A stretch of DNA of 64,000 nt from Histoplasma ohiense (Eukaryota; Ascomycota; Eurotiomycetes; Onygenales; Ajellomycetaceae): NCBI GenBank assembly GCA_017607445.1, contig JAEVHH010000004.1, forward strand, positions 2,480,001 through 2,544,000, written 5' to 3'. Under the pieces are notes generated by a model. The model searched no databases and had not been told where the DNA came from. It saw only the letters and a list, made by a program, of their open reading frames with translations. This document shows positions 11,833 to 22,080 of this stretch, piece after piece. The position numbers were made by a program, and so were the translations under genes. Position 1 is the stretch's first letter. Every line of letters begins with the position of its first letter.

Positions 11833-12156
11833 TTTTCCAAGATACCTCCAGCAGCCGCCCGCGTAGCAGTTAATCCCCGGTGGTCGAGCAGCTCATAGAA
11901 TGGGAAGGGTAGGGCGTAAAAGGTGATGGGCGGGGGTGAGTTTGTGTCTGCGGAGGGTTCTGCCCAGGATGACGCTACAGTTCGCCTGGAAGCTTTGGTG
12001 GCGTTTGCACGGCGTTATTCAAGCACATGCCTGCCGCCAGCCAACTGCAAGCTCAAAGACTGAAAATGTTTTTTTAATATGATATTTTCCATATCACTCA
12101 AATATTCATTTTCCAAAAAGCAAAATCTCTAGAATTTGCGAGATATATCCATCGAT
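11833..12156. promoter_or_regulatory. Divergent promoter of APL6 and the 12157 gene
   Basis: A short shared upstream region of 324 bases with an AT-rich segment at 12068-12120. No conserved motif is recognised. Confidence 0.45.
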
Positions 12157-12846
12157 ATGGCCTCCGATCGCAACCCAAGTGTCCGATCTGTAGACTCCGC
12201 GCCAGACTATGTTGACTATCTACTATCCAGAGACGCTTCTACAACCACGCTGATTGTATGCTCTACCAGAGATGCCTTTTTACAGCAACTGAACACCTCC
12301 ATTGCTTCAACTGCACCAGGAGCTGAACAGCCATCTTCACCACAAAATGGCCACTATGGGGACAGCCATAAATGTTCTCATCGCCGTCTGTTCAATACCA
12401 TAGGGTCGATTGCCCGCGCCAAAAGGCTCACGTTGGCATTTTGCCCGAGTCTTGAGCATTTTCGTGCTTATATATCTATTTTCCGATGTCCGCAGCTTCT
12501 GTCACCTCAGCAAGAATGCAGTCATCTCTCATACCGAAAGAGGCCTGTGCTGGCTGTCCTTGGTCTCGTTTCACTCCATTACGATACAAGTCAGTTCTCT
12601 GCGCAGGGTATTGCGAAGAACCTTGCGCTCGCTGTTGAGATTGCCGCTAGGGAGAGGGTTTATTTGACCTTGTGCGAGTGCGTTGCTGTTGGCCGTGAAG
12701 GTGCCAGTGGTAGCAGCCTGTGGGATGCTGATGTACCTCTGTTAAGTGGACAAACACTGGCGACCGGGACTGGGGGAAATAGTGCTAATTTGGGGAGGAC
12801 TGTCAAAGTGAAACAGGTTGCGAAAAGGTGGTTTTACTTTGTTTGA
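12157..12846 (+). CDS. Conserved protein of unknown function, possible degenerate RecA-like fold
   Basis: Single-exon frame of 229 residues from the ATG at 12157; an in-frame TTG at 12136 is less credible. Visible blocks are a beta-strand-like TTTLIVCSTRDAFLQQL, then LAFCPSLEHFRAYIS, then VLAVLGLVSLHYDTSQFSAQG followed by a helix rich in Ala, and an end block VKVKQVAKRWFYFV. The order of strand, strand and LHYDTSQFSAQG loop recalls Rad51-paralogue or Shu-complex-like folds that lack Walker A, but no GKT motif is present and this is only an inference. No signal peptide or membrane span is seen. It is transcribed away from APL6 and towards NUF2. The coding call is good; the function is unknown. 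Confidence 0.7.
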   Translation: MASDRNPSVRSVDSAPDYVDYLLSRDASTTTLIVCSTRDAFLQQLNTSIASTAPGAEQPSSPQNGHYGDSHKCSHRRLFNTIGSIARAKRLTLAFCPSLEHFRAYISIFRCPQLLSPQQECSHLSYRKRPVLAVLGLVSLHYDTSQFSAQGIAKNLALAVEIAARERVYLTLCECVAVGREGASGSSLWDADVPLLSGQTLATGTGGNSANLGRTVKVKQVAKRWFYFV

Positions 12847-13079
12847 ACGAACGAGAAATTTACAAAATGCGAGAAGGAAAACTATCTACTTAAATTATGG
12901 AGCTCTCTCTATATGCGTACCCTGAGTTCCCCAGTTCATGCAAGATGTTCTTAATGAACCAGAATCGAAAACAAAAACACCCGAAGCAACCATGAGGGTA
13001 TCCTAGAAACGCATGCCTAAACGACCGGTCCAACTCCCAAAATCCGAACTCCATTCCGTTTGGACCCGACAATCAATCC

Positions 13080-14750
13080 TCAGAGACATTTTTCCATTTC
13101 CGTGATATAAAGCTTAATATGGGACTCTAACTTCAAGTACTCATCGTGGGCACTGTGGATTTCATTCTCGATATTTTCCTTGAGGTCTACCATCTGTAGA
13201 AGTCGTTAGCAGGGCAGATTCCATACTTCAAGTATTTCAAATGTTTTGTAGGCATTTTCTGCACCTGGAATTTTACCTTTTTCTCTGTTTGTTCGATCCG
13301 AATCCTTCGCCGCTCCATATCCCGTTGCTTCTCCGCAAGTTCCTCGCGAAGCTGCTTTTGTATTCCCCTCAGCTCCTCCATCCGTGCTTGTGCTAACTCT
13401 TGTTTTTCCCGACTGCTCTTCCGTAGCGCTTCCGTCCGTTCGTGCCAACGAGATAGTTGTCGTTGCAGAAGTTTCTCCGTTTGAGCCACCTCCCGGACTG
13501 TGTTTCCTCGCTCTGTGAGCGCATCCCTGTTTCGAATGGCACGAGCATCTTCCTCCTCCTCCTTCTGCAGCTCTAGAGCAATGTCTTCCAAAACTTTTAC
13601 ACAACTTTGGACATCATTGGCAACAACATTAAACGTGTCCATTGACGTTTGTAATGCGCGCATTCTCTTTTCCATATTATCAATCTGTAGTTTGTCCCTC
13701 ATTAGACTGTCCGACAGGTCTGTTAGAGATGCTTGAAGTGTCGCCGGGCTTTGTAATACGTATGGCCGTAGTTTCTCGCTCTCCTGTCGACTCTTCAAGA
13801 TTTTCTCGGTCATTTCTTCGAGATGGGTTTGTTTCCGTGCCTTCTCCATCTTGACTCGCTCGAGGGTCTCCGCGACACGTTCTTGACTCCGCCTCAATTC
13901 CAACAATCTGACTTTTAATTCGTCATTCCTCTTAATCTTATCATTTACCGGGCCCTCCATTGCCTTTTGCTGCCTGCTCATCTCCGCTAACCGCTGTTGC
14001 ATTTCCTGGTTCTCTTCGTATAACGTCTCGATCCGCGCCCTGGTCGTCTCTGATTTACTGAAATGTTTGTCTATCACGGCTGTTTGTGTTTCGCGAAACC
14101 GGACAAAGTTAATAAGATATGAGAATATCTTGACAAGACGGTCGTGTGTAGGTTTTGTAAGATCCGTAAAGGCAAAGTCGTTGACGCCGCACTAGATAAA
14201 TTTGTTACAAATTGCGCAGTAAAAAAGTGTTTAAAGAGAAGCTTTTTTTTATAAGAAAAAAGGACTGAAAGAAGAAGAAAAGAAGAAAAGACGCATATCT
14301 TCGAACATACTTCAACCATCAACTTCCGCAGGGACATAAAGAACCCCATCAGATTACGTGTGTCTGGAGGAATAAGATCGACATGGTCTGGACATATATC
14401 CTCCGCAGCTGCGCGCATGGCCGGCTCAACAGTTTCTCGAGTTGCATTCATTAGTAGCTCCGCGAACGATTCAAAGACTAGTTGGATTTGTTGTGGATTC
14501 GGCTTGACCAGGTCGGCGACGGAGAACGGGACACCAATATCGTTTATACATCCTGCGATTTCCCTATCCGGCTACAAAAATAATTGTTATTATTAGTAAA
14601 ATATTAGATGTGGTTACGGGATACAGTAGAATGATGTCCACTCACAAGTCGCATTAGCGCATCGCTATCGTCTTCTTTCTTCTTGTTCCGACCACCCTGC
14701 TGGCCACTCCCGCCATGGAACTGCTGGCTCATTCGCGAATTGAATGCCAT
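13080..14750 (-). CDS. NUF2: Kinetochore protein Nuf2 (Ndc80 complex)
   Basis: Subunit of the four-protein Ndc80 complex, which links kinetochores to spindle microtubules. Four exons (14646-14750, 14311-14571, 13277-14191, 13080-13193) give 464 residues, the normal length. The N-terminal calponin-homology domain (about residues 30-170) is recognisable by PDREIAGCINDIGVPF, ATRETVEPAMRAAAED, PDTRNLMGFFMSLRKL, CGVNDFAFTDL and RLVKIFSYLINFVRFRE. The rest is a long coiled coil (heptads of Leu/Met with many Glu/Lys/Arg) ending ESHIKLYITEMEKCL. Each intron joins in phase 0 and restores family sequence. The start is the first of two in-frame ATGs seven codons apart. The gene converges on the 12157 gene. 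Confidence 0.95.
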
Positions 14751-15344
14751 ATTGCAGATACGTAAAGCAAAAAGTGCATCGGGCAGTTAATTTTTCTGAT
14801 CTTGATGTGACAGATTTTTTATATATAGGTTTCATTCGTGAATGAATTTGTTCTCCACTTTCGCGTTGGAGGGGAATTTGTTTGTTTACTGAGATAGAAT
14901 GACCGCATGCTTCCAAAAGTAATTTAGCGTGAAAAGAGGGGTTGCTGCTGCAAACAGCGCAAACAATGACCCTCGATTTAGTTTTTGGTGAGAGTCTTGG
15001 CATCAAGTGAGATCTTGGATGCTGCTTGACTGTCCTAGCTTCATCAAATTATTTCTTTTCACGGATTTCGATTGTGGGTCATTTGACGCCACAGTGCAAA
15101 TTGGTATTTGAAATTTGACATTTCTCGTCCATCTAAGGCTTCAGGCAAACCCCTGTTGAAACATCAAATCTCTGACCTCACTTGTCAAGCCGGCGCTCAA
15201 CACCCCGCTCATCGCTTGGTCGCGATCGTTTCTCGGTGCAATAAACGACTCACGATTACTTGACCATTTACCCGTTTGCGAAAAACTCTCCTAGGCCGTT
15301 TTGATCAGTTGCTCTCTGCCGGTGAGCGGACATTTACGCATCCA
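14751..15344. promoter_or_regulatory. Divergent promoter of NUF2 and GCN3
   Basis: 594 bases between two divergent housekeeping genes. The 113-residue minus frame here lacks motifs and is treated as chance. No specific control site is recognised. Confidence 0.45.
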
Positions 15345-16535
15345 ATGGTAGCAAATATGTCACCAGAAGGCACTAACGAACCATTTGAGTACGTACTACG
15401 CAGCACTATGGAAATTCTACTAATATTTCATGGGTTCTGATACTTCTATAGTATTGTTGCCACATACAATGACCTCCTCCTTTCCGATCCCGACCTCACA
15501 ATGCCGATCGCGGCTATCGAAGCATTAGTCCTTCTCCTAACTCACAACCCTTCTTCCACAATATCTGAAACTCTGGATCTACTAGAAAAACACACCACAC
15601 ACTTAAAACGTACGATACCGAATCCAATCGCCCTTTCAGCAGGCACTGATCTTTTCCAACGGTACCTCATAACAACATTGCAAAGACCAGGCCAACTCGG
15701 CCCCGGAGGGGATTTCAATGCGATCAGGTCGCATCTCCTAACCAACGGCCGGTTATTCATAAAGCGCGCAAAGGAAAGCAGGGATAGAATTGCTGCATTC
15801 GGAAGAGGATTTATACGAGATGGAAGCACTGTGTTGACAAACGGTGGTTCAAGGGTGGTTAGTGCCTTGTTGCGGAAGGCTGCAGACGAGCTGAAGGAAT
15901 CAGGAACTCCAGCGGCTAGATTCAAGGTCATTCATGTTTTGTCGGATAATTGTGATGGCAGTTCGTCCGGGCCGAATCCAGAAGGTATGGATACGGTCAA
16001 TGCACTTAGATCGAAGGGTATTCCAGTAGCTACAATCCCAGAGTCGGCAGTGGCATACGCACTGGGGATGGTAGATATGGTTATTGTCGGCGCCGAAGGC
16101 GTGGTTGAGAACGGCGGTATCATATCGCGTCTGGGAACGTATCAAATTGGCCTTCTAGCGAAGGCTGAAAGCAAGCCATTCTATGTCGTTGCAGAGAGTC
16201 ACAAGTTCGTCAGACTCTACCCACTCGGGCAATACGACCTGCCGATCAAACAGAATGTGGTCGATTTCAAAATAGATTCCAGCGGTGAGTCCTCCAGGAA
16301 AACCACCAGCATTCAAGCAGGAAGCCCACCCCACGAATATGCAACGAAAGAAAAAACGGATCACCTCGACGCGCTGCTTAGTGGGCAAACGTTGGCATCT
16401 GGCGAAGGGGGAACGTCAATAAAACGGGCATCTGTCGATTTCACACCTCCCCATCTAATCTCAGCTCTCATTACGGAGAGTGGCGTGCTAACACCCAGCG
16501 CCGTCAGTGAGGAATTGATTAAGATATGGTTTTGA
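15345..16535 (+). CDS. GCN3: Translation initiation factor eIF2B alpha subunit
   Basis: Regulatory subunit of eIF2B, the exchange factor for eIF2. The alpha subunit senses phosphorylated eIF2 in the general amino-acid control response. Exons 15345-15388 and 15452-16535 give 375 residues. The IF-2B fold is clear: FNAIRSHLLTNGRLFIKRAK, then TVLTNGGSRVVSALL, then a nucleotide-sugar-like site region with GMVDMVIVGAEGVVENGGII and GTYQIGLLAKAESKPFYVVA, then KFVRLYPLGQYDLP. The split codon at 15388/15452 gives Asp in EPFDIVATYNDLL. A Ser/Thr-rich and charged insert of about 60 residues (SSGESSRKTTSIQ to ASGEGGTS) precedes the conserved end LISALITESGVLTPSAVSEELI. This makes it longer than the roughly 305-residue animal form. 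A second ATG lies four codons in. Confidence 0.94.
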
Positions 16536-17676
16536 GCTTGAAATTTGTGCCATTGGACTTTCATACCCTTTTTTCTTCCTCTATTGTTGAGCGGCAATTA
16601 ATACATCCTCCATTTGTTCAGTCAAAAAGACGATGATATGGAATCCATTGTAGCTTTTTCGCCACTACCTTGTATAAGCTCTCTTCCTTTGTGACTACTA
16701 TCGAGCGGCTTCTCATGGTGATTCATTCCATAAAACACCTTACCAACCAATTATCATCCACCATTCAAAAGCAGAGCTAACGCTCAGATGCATAAATATG
16801 AAAAAAAAAAAAAAAAGGCCTTGACATCATACGCATCAATACATTCGGTATTGATACTATACACCAGGAATAATACCTAGGTAAACCAAAATCCATACAA
16901 ATTACGGAAGAGCAATATATGGCAAGAAAATTCAAGATAAAAATAAAATAAATAAAAAACCAACGCTATTCGGAGAGTTTCTATTATTCAAGTCTTTTGA
17001 ACTTGACCAACTACCCAGCCCACGACGCCTTTTTACCCTGCGAGTATGACGTCATTTTCTCACTGGAGCATTCTTACCTTCGTCGCGAAGACCCCAGATT
17101 TCCCCGTCGTCCTTTTCGTCCCTACGTGGCGCTTTCAGGACCGATCCGGTGCCATTTATCTCACTGAACATGTTCACTGGCCTGGGGGAAACCTTGCACT
17201 ACAATCATTTGTTCGAGGAGGTCTGAGATTGGTATGGAATGAGGATGATATGCTTTTTCTGTTGTCCCGAAGTTATCATCAAGTGGCGCATGATAACGTA
17301 GGGCACTTCTGACGCATTTAGATAGACCTTTTATTTTTAAGTCGAATCCGATTGAGTCGAACTTGGGCATGACGGATATGACTGGACGTGCTTTCTCCCC
17401 CCGCTTCTAGTGGTAGAATGAGTGCCTGCGAGATTGTGTTCCCTAGAATGATACAGTGCACCAATCGCACATGCTATTTGCATAGCTGGGGCGAAACAAA
17501 TCACACCTAAGAAACCGCGTGAGCCAACGGGTCTTATAGAAATATAGCAGATATGGGGTTTAGAGAGTGTGTGGTGCGTAATTTTCTTTAGCACATACAT
17601 GGATACATGGATGCACGATACATATCTATATATATATATCACCTTTCTTTCTTTCATCCCAAGGCTGGCTTTCTTC
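16536..17676. other. Intergenic, no clear gene
   Basis: Contains an A run at 16801-16816 and two overlapping short frames on opposite strands (17046-17312 plus, 17161-17370 minus), neither with a motif. A CCCC-rich segment near 17395 and a TA repeat near 17620-17640 are also seen. Nothing is supported as a gene. Confidence 0.5.
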
Positions 17677-18039
17677 CTAATCTTTCGCTCTTAGAAGAAT
17701 TTGGGAATGTGGCCTCGAAACGATATCGCCTTCCAGCAGTGCAATGTGTTGCCATTCTAGAAGTTGATGCTCCTCCTCTTCCTCGAGGATAGTGGGCAGA
17801 ACATGAACATGGTATCGTGCGCGCTTGTTCAAGAGTTTTCTATATGCGTGGCTGGCGGAGCGAATAGTAGGAGATGCCTTGGCATGATTCTCCAACTGTT
17901 CAATCCTTCCCGCGATCCCCGTCATGAAGACGAGAAACACGCATGACCATAGGATGGCATTGCGGAAGTATCCCAGAAGGATTCCGCTGTGGGGGGAAGT
18001 GTCTTGAATTTTCTGGATTAAATCAACGATGGGATACAT
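17677..18039 (-). CDS. Small predicted single-pass membrane protein
   Basis: A 120-residue frame with an ATG start at 18039. A hydrophobic segment at about residues 19-43 (GILLGYFRNAILWSCVFLVF then MTGIAG) looks like one membrane span. A charged, soluble-looking C-terminal half follows, with an EEEEEH stretch. The span is followed by a basic/helical region (RSASHAYRKLLNKRAR), so the tail could face the cytosol or matrix. No family is recognised. It might be an exon of a larger gene reaching towards 17170, but no convincing splice pair joins them. Composition and length make it more likely real than chance, but only moderately. Confidence 0.4.
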   Translation of the reverse strand: MYPIVDLIQKIQDTSPHSGILLGYFRNAILWSCVFLVFMTGIAGRIEQLENHAKASPTIRSASHAYRKLLNKRARYHVHVLPTILEEEEEHQLLEWQHIALLEGDIVSRPHSQILLRAKD

Positions 18040-18901
18040 GGTTGCAAGTCAAGCCTCTCTGGGATGGAAATATATGAAGATATGTAGATAGATATGTAGA
18101 TGACCTATATGAGTTGCAAGAAGCATGGAACTATATGTGCATGACGAAGCGGGCGAAGGGATGGAGGAGATCCATATAGTAGAATTGAATGAGGTCGCAG
18201 ATATAGTTTATTTAATGGTACGATCACATCGACTTTGGAAATGCTTTCCAGACAAGGAAACGCCTGAATGAGCTTTACTTCCTGATATAACGGTATAATA
18301 AAAAGTAAGAACACCAGAACTATGATGTCGACATGTAAATGACCACATATACGAAAAGAAAAATACTGGAAAGCTCAAGAAAGTTCACGATCAATCTTGA
18401 GGGAACAGGATATGAAAACTTGAGATTGAAAAGTATGATATCTTCTTCATGTTTCGAACGGTAAAGATGGGATAATCAGCAGTAAAGACCACCTTGTCAA
18501 CTCCAACGGGCTCTTGTAGCAAGATGGGCTGAAAGTTAAAAAGCGTTTGCATTGAACCTAAAAGGAGTTAAAAGGGAAACCTAAACTCTATTTTCAAGTC
18601 TTGTTATAGGGATGAGCCTATTTAGCTGACAGTTAGCCGCATTTAACAACCTTGGGGTAGCTCGACTGAGATGAGATGGCACCGAGTCTATCTATAAATT
18701 GCTTCATTGGGAATAAGACCTGTAACTTGCTTCTCACCACTACCATTGGTATATCTTTGCGCGTTGATAATTAAGTTTTCCCTAGTTACTTGCAGACTGG
18801 ATATCTATCTAAAATTTAAATAAAAATAACGAAGAATATCTGTATCACCCCAGTAGAAAACAAACACCCAATAAGCGGGGATAAGAAACACGCAACTAGC
18901 A
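18040..18901. other. Intergenic, AT-rich
   Basis: No gene is supported. The region holds short GATA/TAGATA clusters near 18070-18100 and AT-rich sequence before the 3' end of the NECAP gene. Confidence 0.5.
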
Positions 18902-19966
18902 TTATGACTGAAATTCCCCAAACTCCCCGCCGCCATCATCGTCATTATCGCTGAAGCCATGCACCACTTTATGCTCTTCCGTGCTCAACATAGACTGCGG
19001 TCTTCTCCGTCGATCGCTGCGCGCACTAGATGGCGGGGGCGCAATCATCGGGAATGATGTAGAGGAGGAATCCCCACCCCCACCTGCATCCTCATCCCCG
19101 GATACTCTTGAAGGTGGCGCTGGTGGCGGAGGGATGGAAAACAGTGCTGTCTGTTCCTCTCGAGCAGCGCTGGTGGGGCTGATCAACTTCTCCGGCGTAC
19201 TCGTCGGCTTCTTCCCGCCGATATTAATACTAATCGTCTCCCCAGGCTTCAGACTGTAATCCCTTGGCGGCTGCGCTGGGTTTCCCGATGCCGATGTTTG
19301 CAGTGCGCCGAGTCCTGGTGTCTGTCCCCTGGCCCTGTTGGCTCCTATAGGGCCCCTTCCCGCGCCTGGTGAAGGGGTCTGCTCGTCCAGGGCAAACCCC
19401 AACACTTTCCGTGCCTCCTGCAGCGTGACGCCGAAATCAAACGCTTCGCTTCTATCTTCGAACCCAATGCCTAATATTGCTTTTCGCCCGTCATTCATAA
19501 CTCTTAATGCGAAGAAGCGCGAAGAATCGATGGCATGCTCTACGGCGCCTGGGTCGGTGTACGGGGCTGCTGCGAAGAGGTTACCGGTGCTTGGGTCCTC
19601 CAGTACGATGTCCACCTTGACTTTTTCTTTTTCTTGTAGATTAGCTACCGAGACTGTGGTGGTGGAGGTTTCTCTTGCTGGAGCCGGATTTCCAGGGCCG
19701 GGTTGCAAATGTGTCCGCGCTTGCGGCTGCGGGGAGGAAGGTAGGGTAATTGCGGTTTCAATAATGCGGAGTCGAGCAGTGAAGATCTGGCGGGTCTGGT
19801 TGTTATTCTTCGGGTCCGGGACAGTCCAGTCTGCGGCTGAGTAGCCCTTCATGGAGGTCAACGGTGGTATCGCATAGATATGCACGGGGTGACAGATGAA
19901 AAGCACACGTTGGATCGCATCGCTGGGAAGCTCCTTTCCGGTTGCGGGATCGATTTGGCCTGACAT
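18902..19966 (-). CDS. NECAP/adaptin-ear-binding coat-associated protein
   Basis: Clathrin-coat accessory protein; NECAP family members bind AP-2 and coat cargo adaptors through a PH-like fold. The domain is residues about 10-190: ELPSDAIQRVLFICHPVHIY, AIPPLTSMKGYSAADWTV, IFTARLRIIET, VDIVLEDPSTGNLFAAAPY, DSSRFFALRVMNDGRKAILG and GFEDRSEAFDFGVTLQEARK. The tail is disordered, Pro/Ser/Gly-rich, with poly-Gly and an EFGEF end motif that may bind adaptor ears. The open frame extends upstream to 20176 and would add a signal-peptide-like start. That is unsuitable for a cytosolic coat protein, so the start is set at the ATG at 19966, giving 354 residues. The PH-like domain contains a Pro-rich insertion (SSPQPQARTHLQPG), usual in fungal forms. 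Confidence 0.9.
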   Translation of the reverse strand: MSGQIDPATGKELPSDAIQRVLFICHPVHIYAIPPLTSMKGYSAADWTVPDPKNNNQTRQIFTARLRIIETAITLPSSPQPQARTHLQPGPGNPAPARETSTTTVSVANLQEKEKVKVDIVLEDPSTGNLFAAAPYTDPGAVEHAIDSSRFFALRVMNDGRKAILGIGFEDRSEAFDFGVTLQEARKVLGFALDEQTPSPGAGRGPIGANRARGQTPGLGALQTSASGNPAQPPRDYSLKPGETISINIGGKKPTSTPEKLISPTSAAREEQTALFSIPPPPAPPSRVSGDEDAGGGGDSSSTSFPMIAPPPSSARSDRRRRPQSMLSTEEHKVVHGFSDNDDDGGGEFGEFQS

Positions 19967-20675
19967 TATAGCGATGGATCTTTGTATAGAGAGCAACGTG
20001 AAGGAGCTTGCATAGAGGGTTTGATCAATACACTCCGAAAAATGTGTCTGGTTCTGATCTTTCGTCTCATTATGAGTGCTGGATGCACTGTTGGAGGGTG
20101 GGGCAACTATGCATGAAACTTTGGTCGAGCAGAAAACTAGTAGCAAAACACTGCAAAAAATAGCCAAAATATCCATGTATCTCTAGAATTATTCAAATAT
20201 CATCCAATTCATTCAAATACACATTTTTCATATCTTTATCATCAGATCTGTCAATATAATATCGTTTTTCAATACGTCTCACAACACTCACTACCCTACT
20301 TTCTGGGGCAAAAGAGCTCGATTTACCACCAAACCCCCAACATATCGCCCGTTCGCCCGCTCACCTGCCCACTCGCGCCTACGAAAGTTCTGGCTGTATT
20401 CTGGATGGCTTGCCCTCCTAGGATCTTTTGCTACCGAGCGAGACTGAAACAAAAGAGACTGGTCTGATAATTAATACCTATAACCTCATGTATACTATGT
20501 AGAGTTAACCGCCGTGCGCAAGGCAAAAAGCCATAGGGCCCCAGGGAGGGGGTCAGTCTCTTGAAATATGAGCAAGTGGCTTCCGTCTGGAGAAAAAAAC
20601 AATTTTTCACTTTCTTTTCAATCCTCACTCGACACTCAACTCTTGCAACAAATTGACCTCCTACAACTATCCACA
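19967..20675. other. Intergenic promoter region
   Basis: Upstream region of the NECAP gene. An open frame continues through part of it (to 20176) but is judged 5' leader. A G-rich/C-rich segment lies at 20538-20552. Nothing else is recognised. Confidence 0.5.
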
Positions 20676-21514
20676 ATGGGTGAACCGCCCGTGAAAAGTT
20701 GTGTCGCATGCGGGTGGACACTTGACAAAGAATGGCGGTGCCATTATACATACGGCGCATCTACACGGGGTGTGTGGTCCATCGGATCAGATGTAATTCT
20801 GAAAGATCGGCCCGACAGGATCTAAAAGCGAAAGTTGAAGTCAATACATTGAACTATTTAGCGACCCATACCGACATTCCCGTCCCGAAGGTTTTACGTG
20901 ACTGGGTCGATCGAGATGGGCGGTACTTCGTTTTGAACGAACGCGTAGGTGGTCAGACGCTCGAGGAGGCATGGACTTCTTTGTCAGAACCCCAAAAACT
21001 AGATGTCGCAGACCAAGTCGTGAAAGTGCGAAAGAAGCTTCGATCCGTCACGTCAACGTCTATTCAGTGTGTCGATCAAAGCCCATGCTATCCAGGCTTA
21101 TTGTTTTTCGATCTTGAGCCCCGTGGACCGTTTCACTCTGACCAAGAGCTCTGGGATGCTCTGGCATTTAACCTTCGCCACCTCCCTCAACAAGTTTTGG
21201 AGAACTTGAGGAAGAGCCTACCGAAGTGCGAACCCTATGTGCTCACTCACTGCGATCTCAATTTGGGAACCATCATGGTCCAAGACGGAAAAGTTGTCGG
21301 TATACTTGACTGGGAATACGCTGCCTTCTTTCCTATTTGGTATGAGTACGTTTCGGCCTCTTTCGGATTTACAGACACGGACGTCGAATGGAAAAAGTTG
21401 CTCCGGGAGCGCTTATATGTACATGGCGAGATACACGAAAATGCGAAGGCATTCTGGACAGATATGTGTAATCTAAGACAGTATCCCAATCTAGACCAGA
21501 AGAGACTGTCCTAG
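20676..21514 (+). pseudogene. Broken aminoglycoside-phosphotransferase-like kinase
   Basis: A fungal APH/choline-kinase-fold protein. The N-terminal part (from ATG 20676: GASTRGVWSIGSDVILKDRP) is in one frame and stops at 20825. The remainder (KAKVEVNTLNYLATHTDIPV onward) is in the frame one base back. The switch lies at about 20810-20826, consistent with a one-base deletion or a two-base insertion. The only GT-AG pair that could bridge it would be a 37-base intron, too short. The catalytic loop reads HCDLNLGTIM: the metal-binding Asn expected in H-D-N loops is Thr. The second metal Asp is kept in ILDWEYA. Two independent lesions support a pseudogene. The C-terminal part ends at NLDQKRLS, which may also be truncated. 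A sequencing error could explain the frameshift but not the Asn change. Confidence 0.8.
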
Positions 21515-21689
21515 ACAATCTTGAACTAGTGAAAAACACGCGCTCCCCAGAAATCTCTGTTATATCGGCTAATTCCAGTAGTTTTGGTCACGATAACTGC
21601 TTGATCTAATTGATCACAATGGGAGTTATTCTTACGGAATATCCTCATAGTGTGTGACCGCAATCAGTGTTCAGATGATTTCCCTCTGC

Positions 21690-22080
21690 ATGCCGTTTGA
21701 ATTGGATCGTAAGGCAAGTTAAATGTCTGCTCCAAAAGGAATCCACACTCAATTGGAGAAAGAACGAAAAGAGGAGAAGACCGGGAGTGACCTGCGCCAA
21801 ATCGAAAACACATTGCCAGCCAAGTACACGCGACAGCTCTATGGATCCTGTACCTAGAAATCGAGCTTGCCTACCAACGCGGGGTGGAAGCTGTCTTGGG
21901 CTTCGCCGAAGCGTTACACCAGTTTCGAAGCCGCGCGTCATGAGGGCAACCTCCGAGAGACATCTGTCTGGTCATGCTGGGATGCTGGTGATAATTTCCG
22001 TTGCTTGGATCTGCTCACCATCTGGAAGGCATGATCGTTCAATACTGTTCCAATGTTTGGAAGCTCTCTAATCTGGGGAG
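21690..22080 (+). pseudogene. Possible decayed coding region, family unknown
   Basis: Amphipathic, acid/base-balanced stretches alternate between two plus-strand frames with stops between them, which suggests an old gene damaged by frameshifts. Candidate segments are listed in the surrounding gap entry. There is no start codon, no splice logic and no named motif, so the call rests only on composition and could be wrong. Confidence 0.25.

Noticed and set aside
19967..20176. Upstream extension of the NECAP frame with a signal-peptide-like start
   Set aside because: It would send a cytosolic coat adaptor to the secretory pathway, and the family begins close to the ATG at 19966.
20779..20815. 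A GT-AG intron that would join the two frames of the APH-like kinase
   Set aside because: It would be only 37 bases, below workable intron size, and would remove conserved coding sequence.
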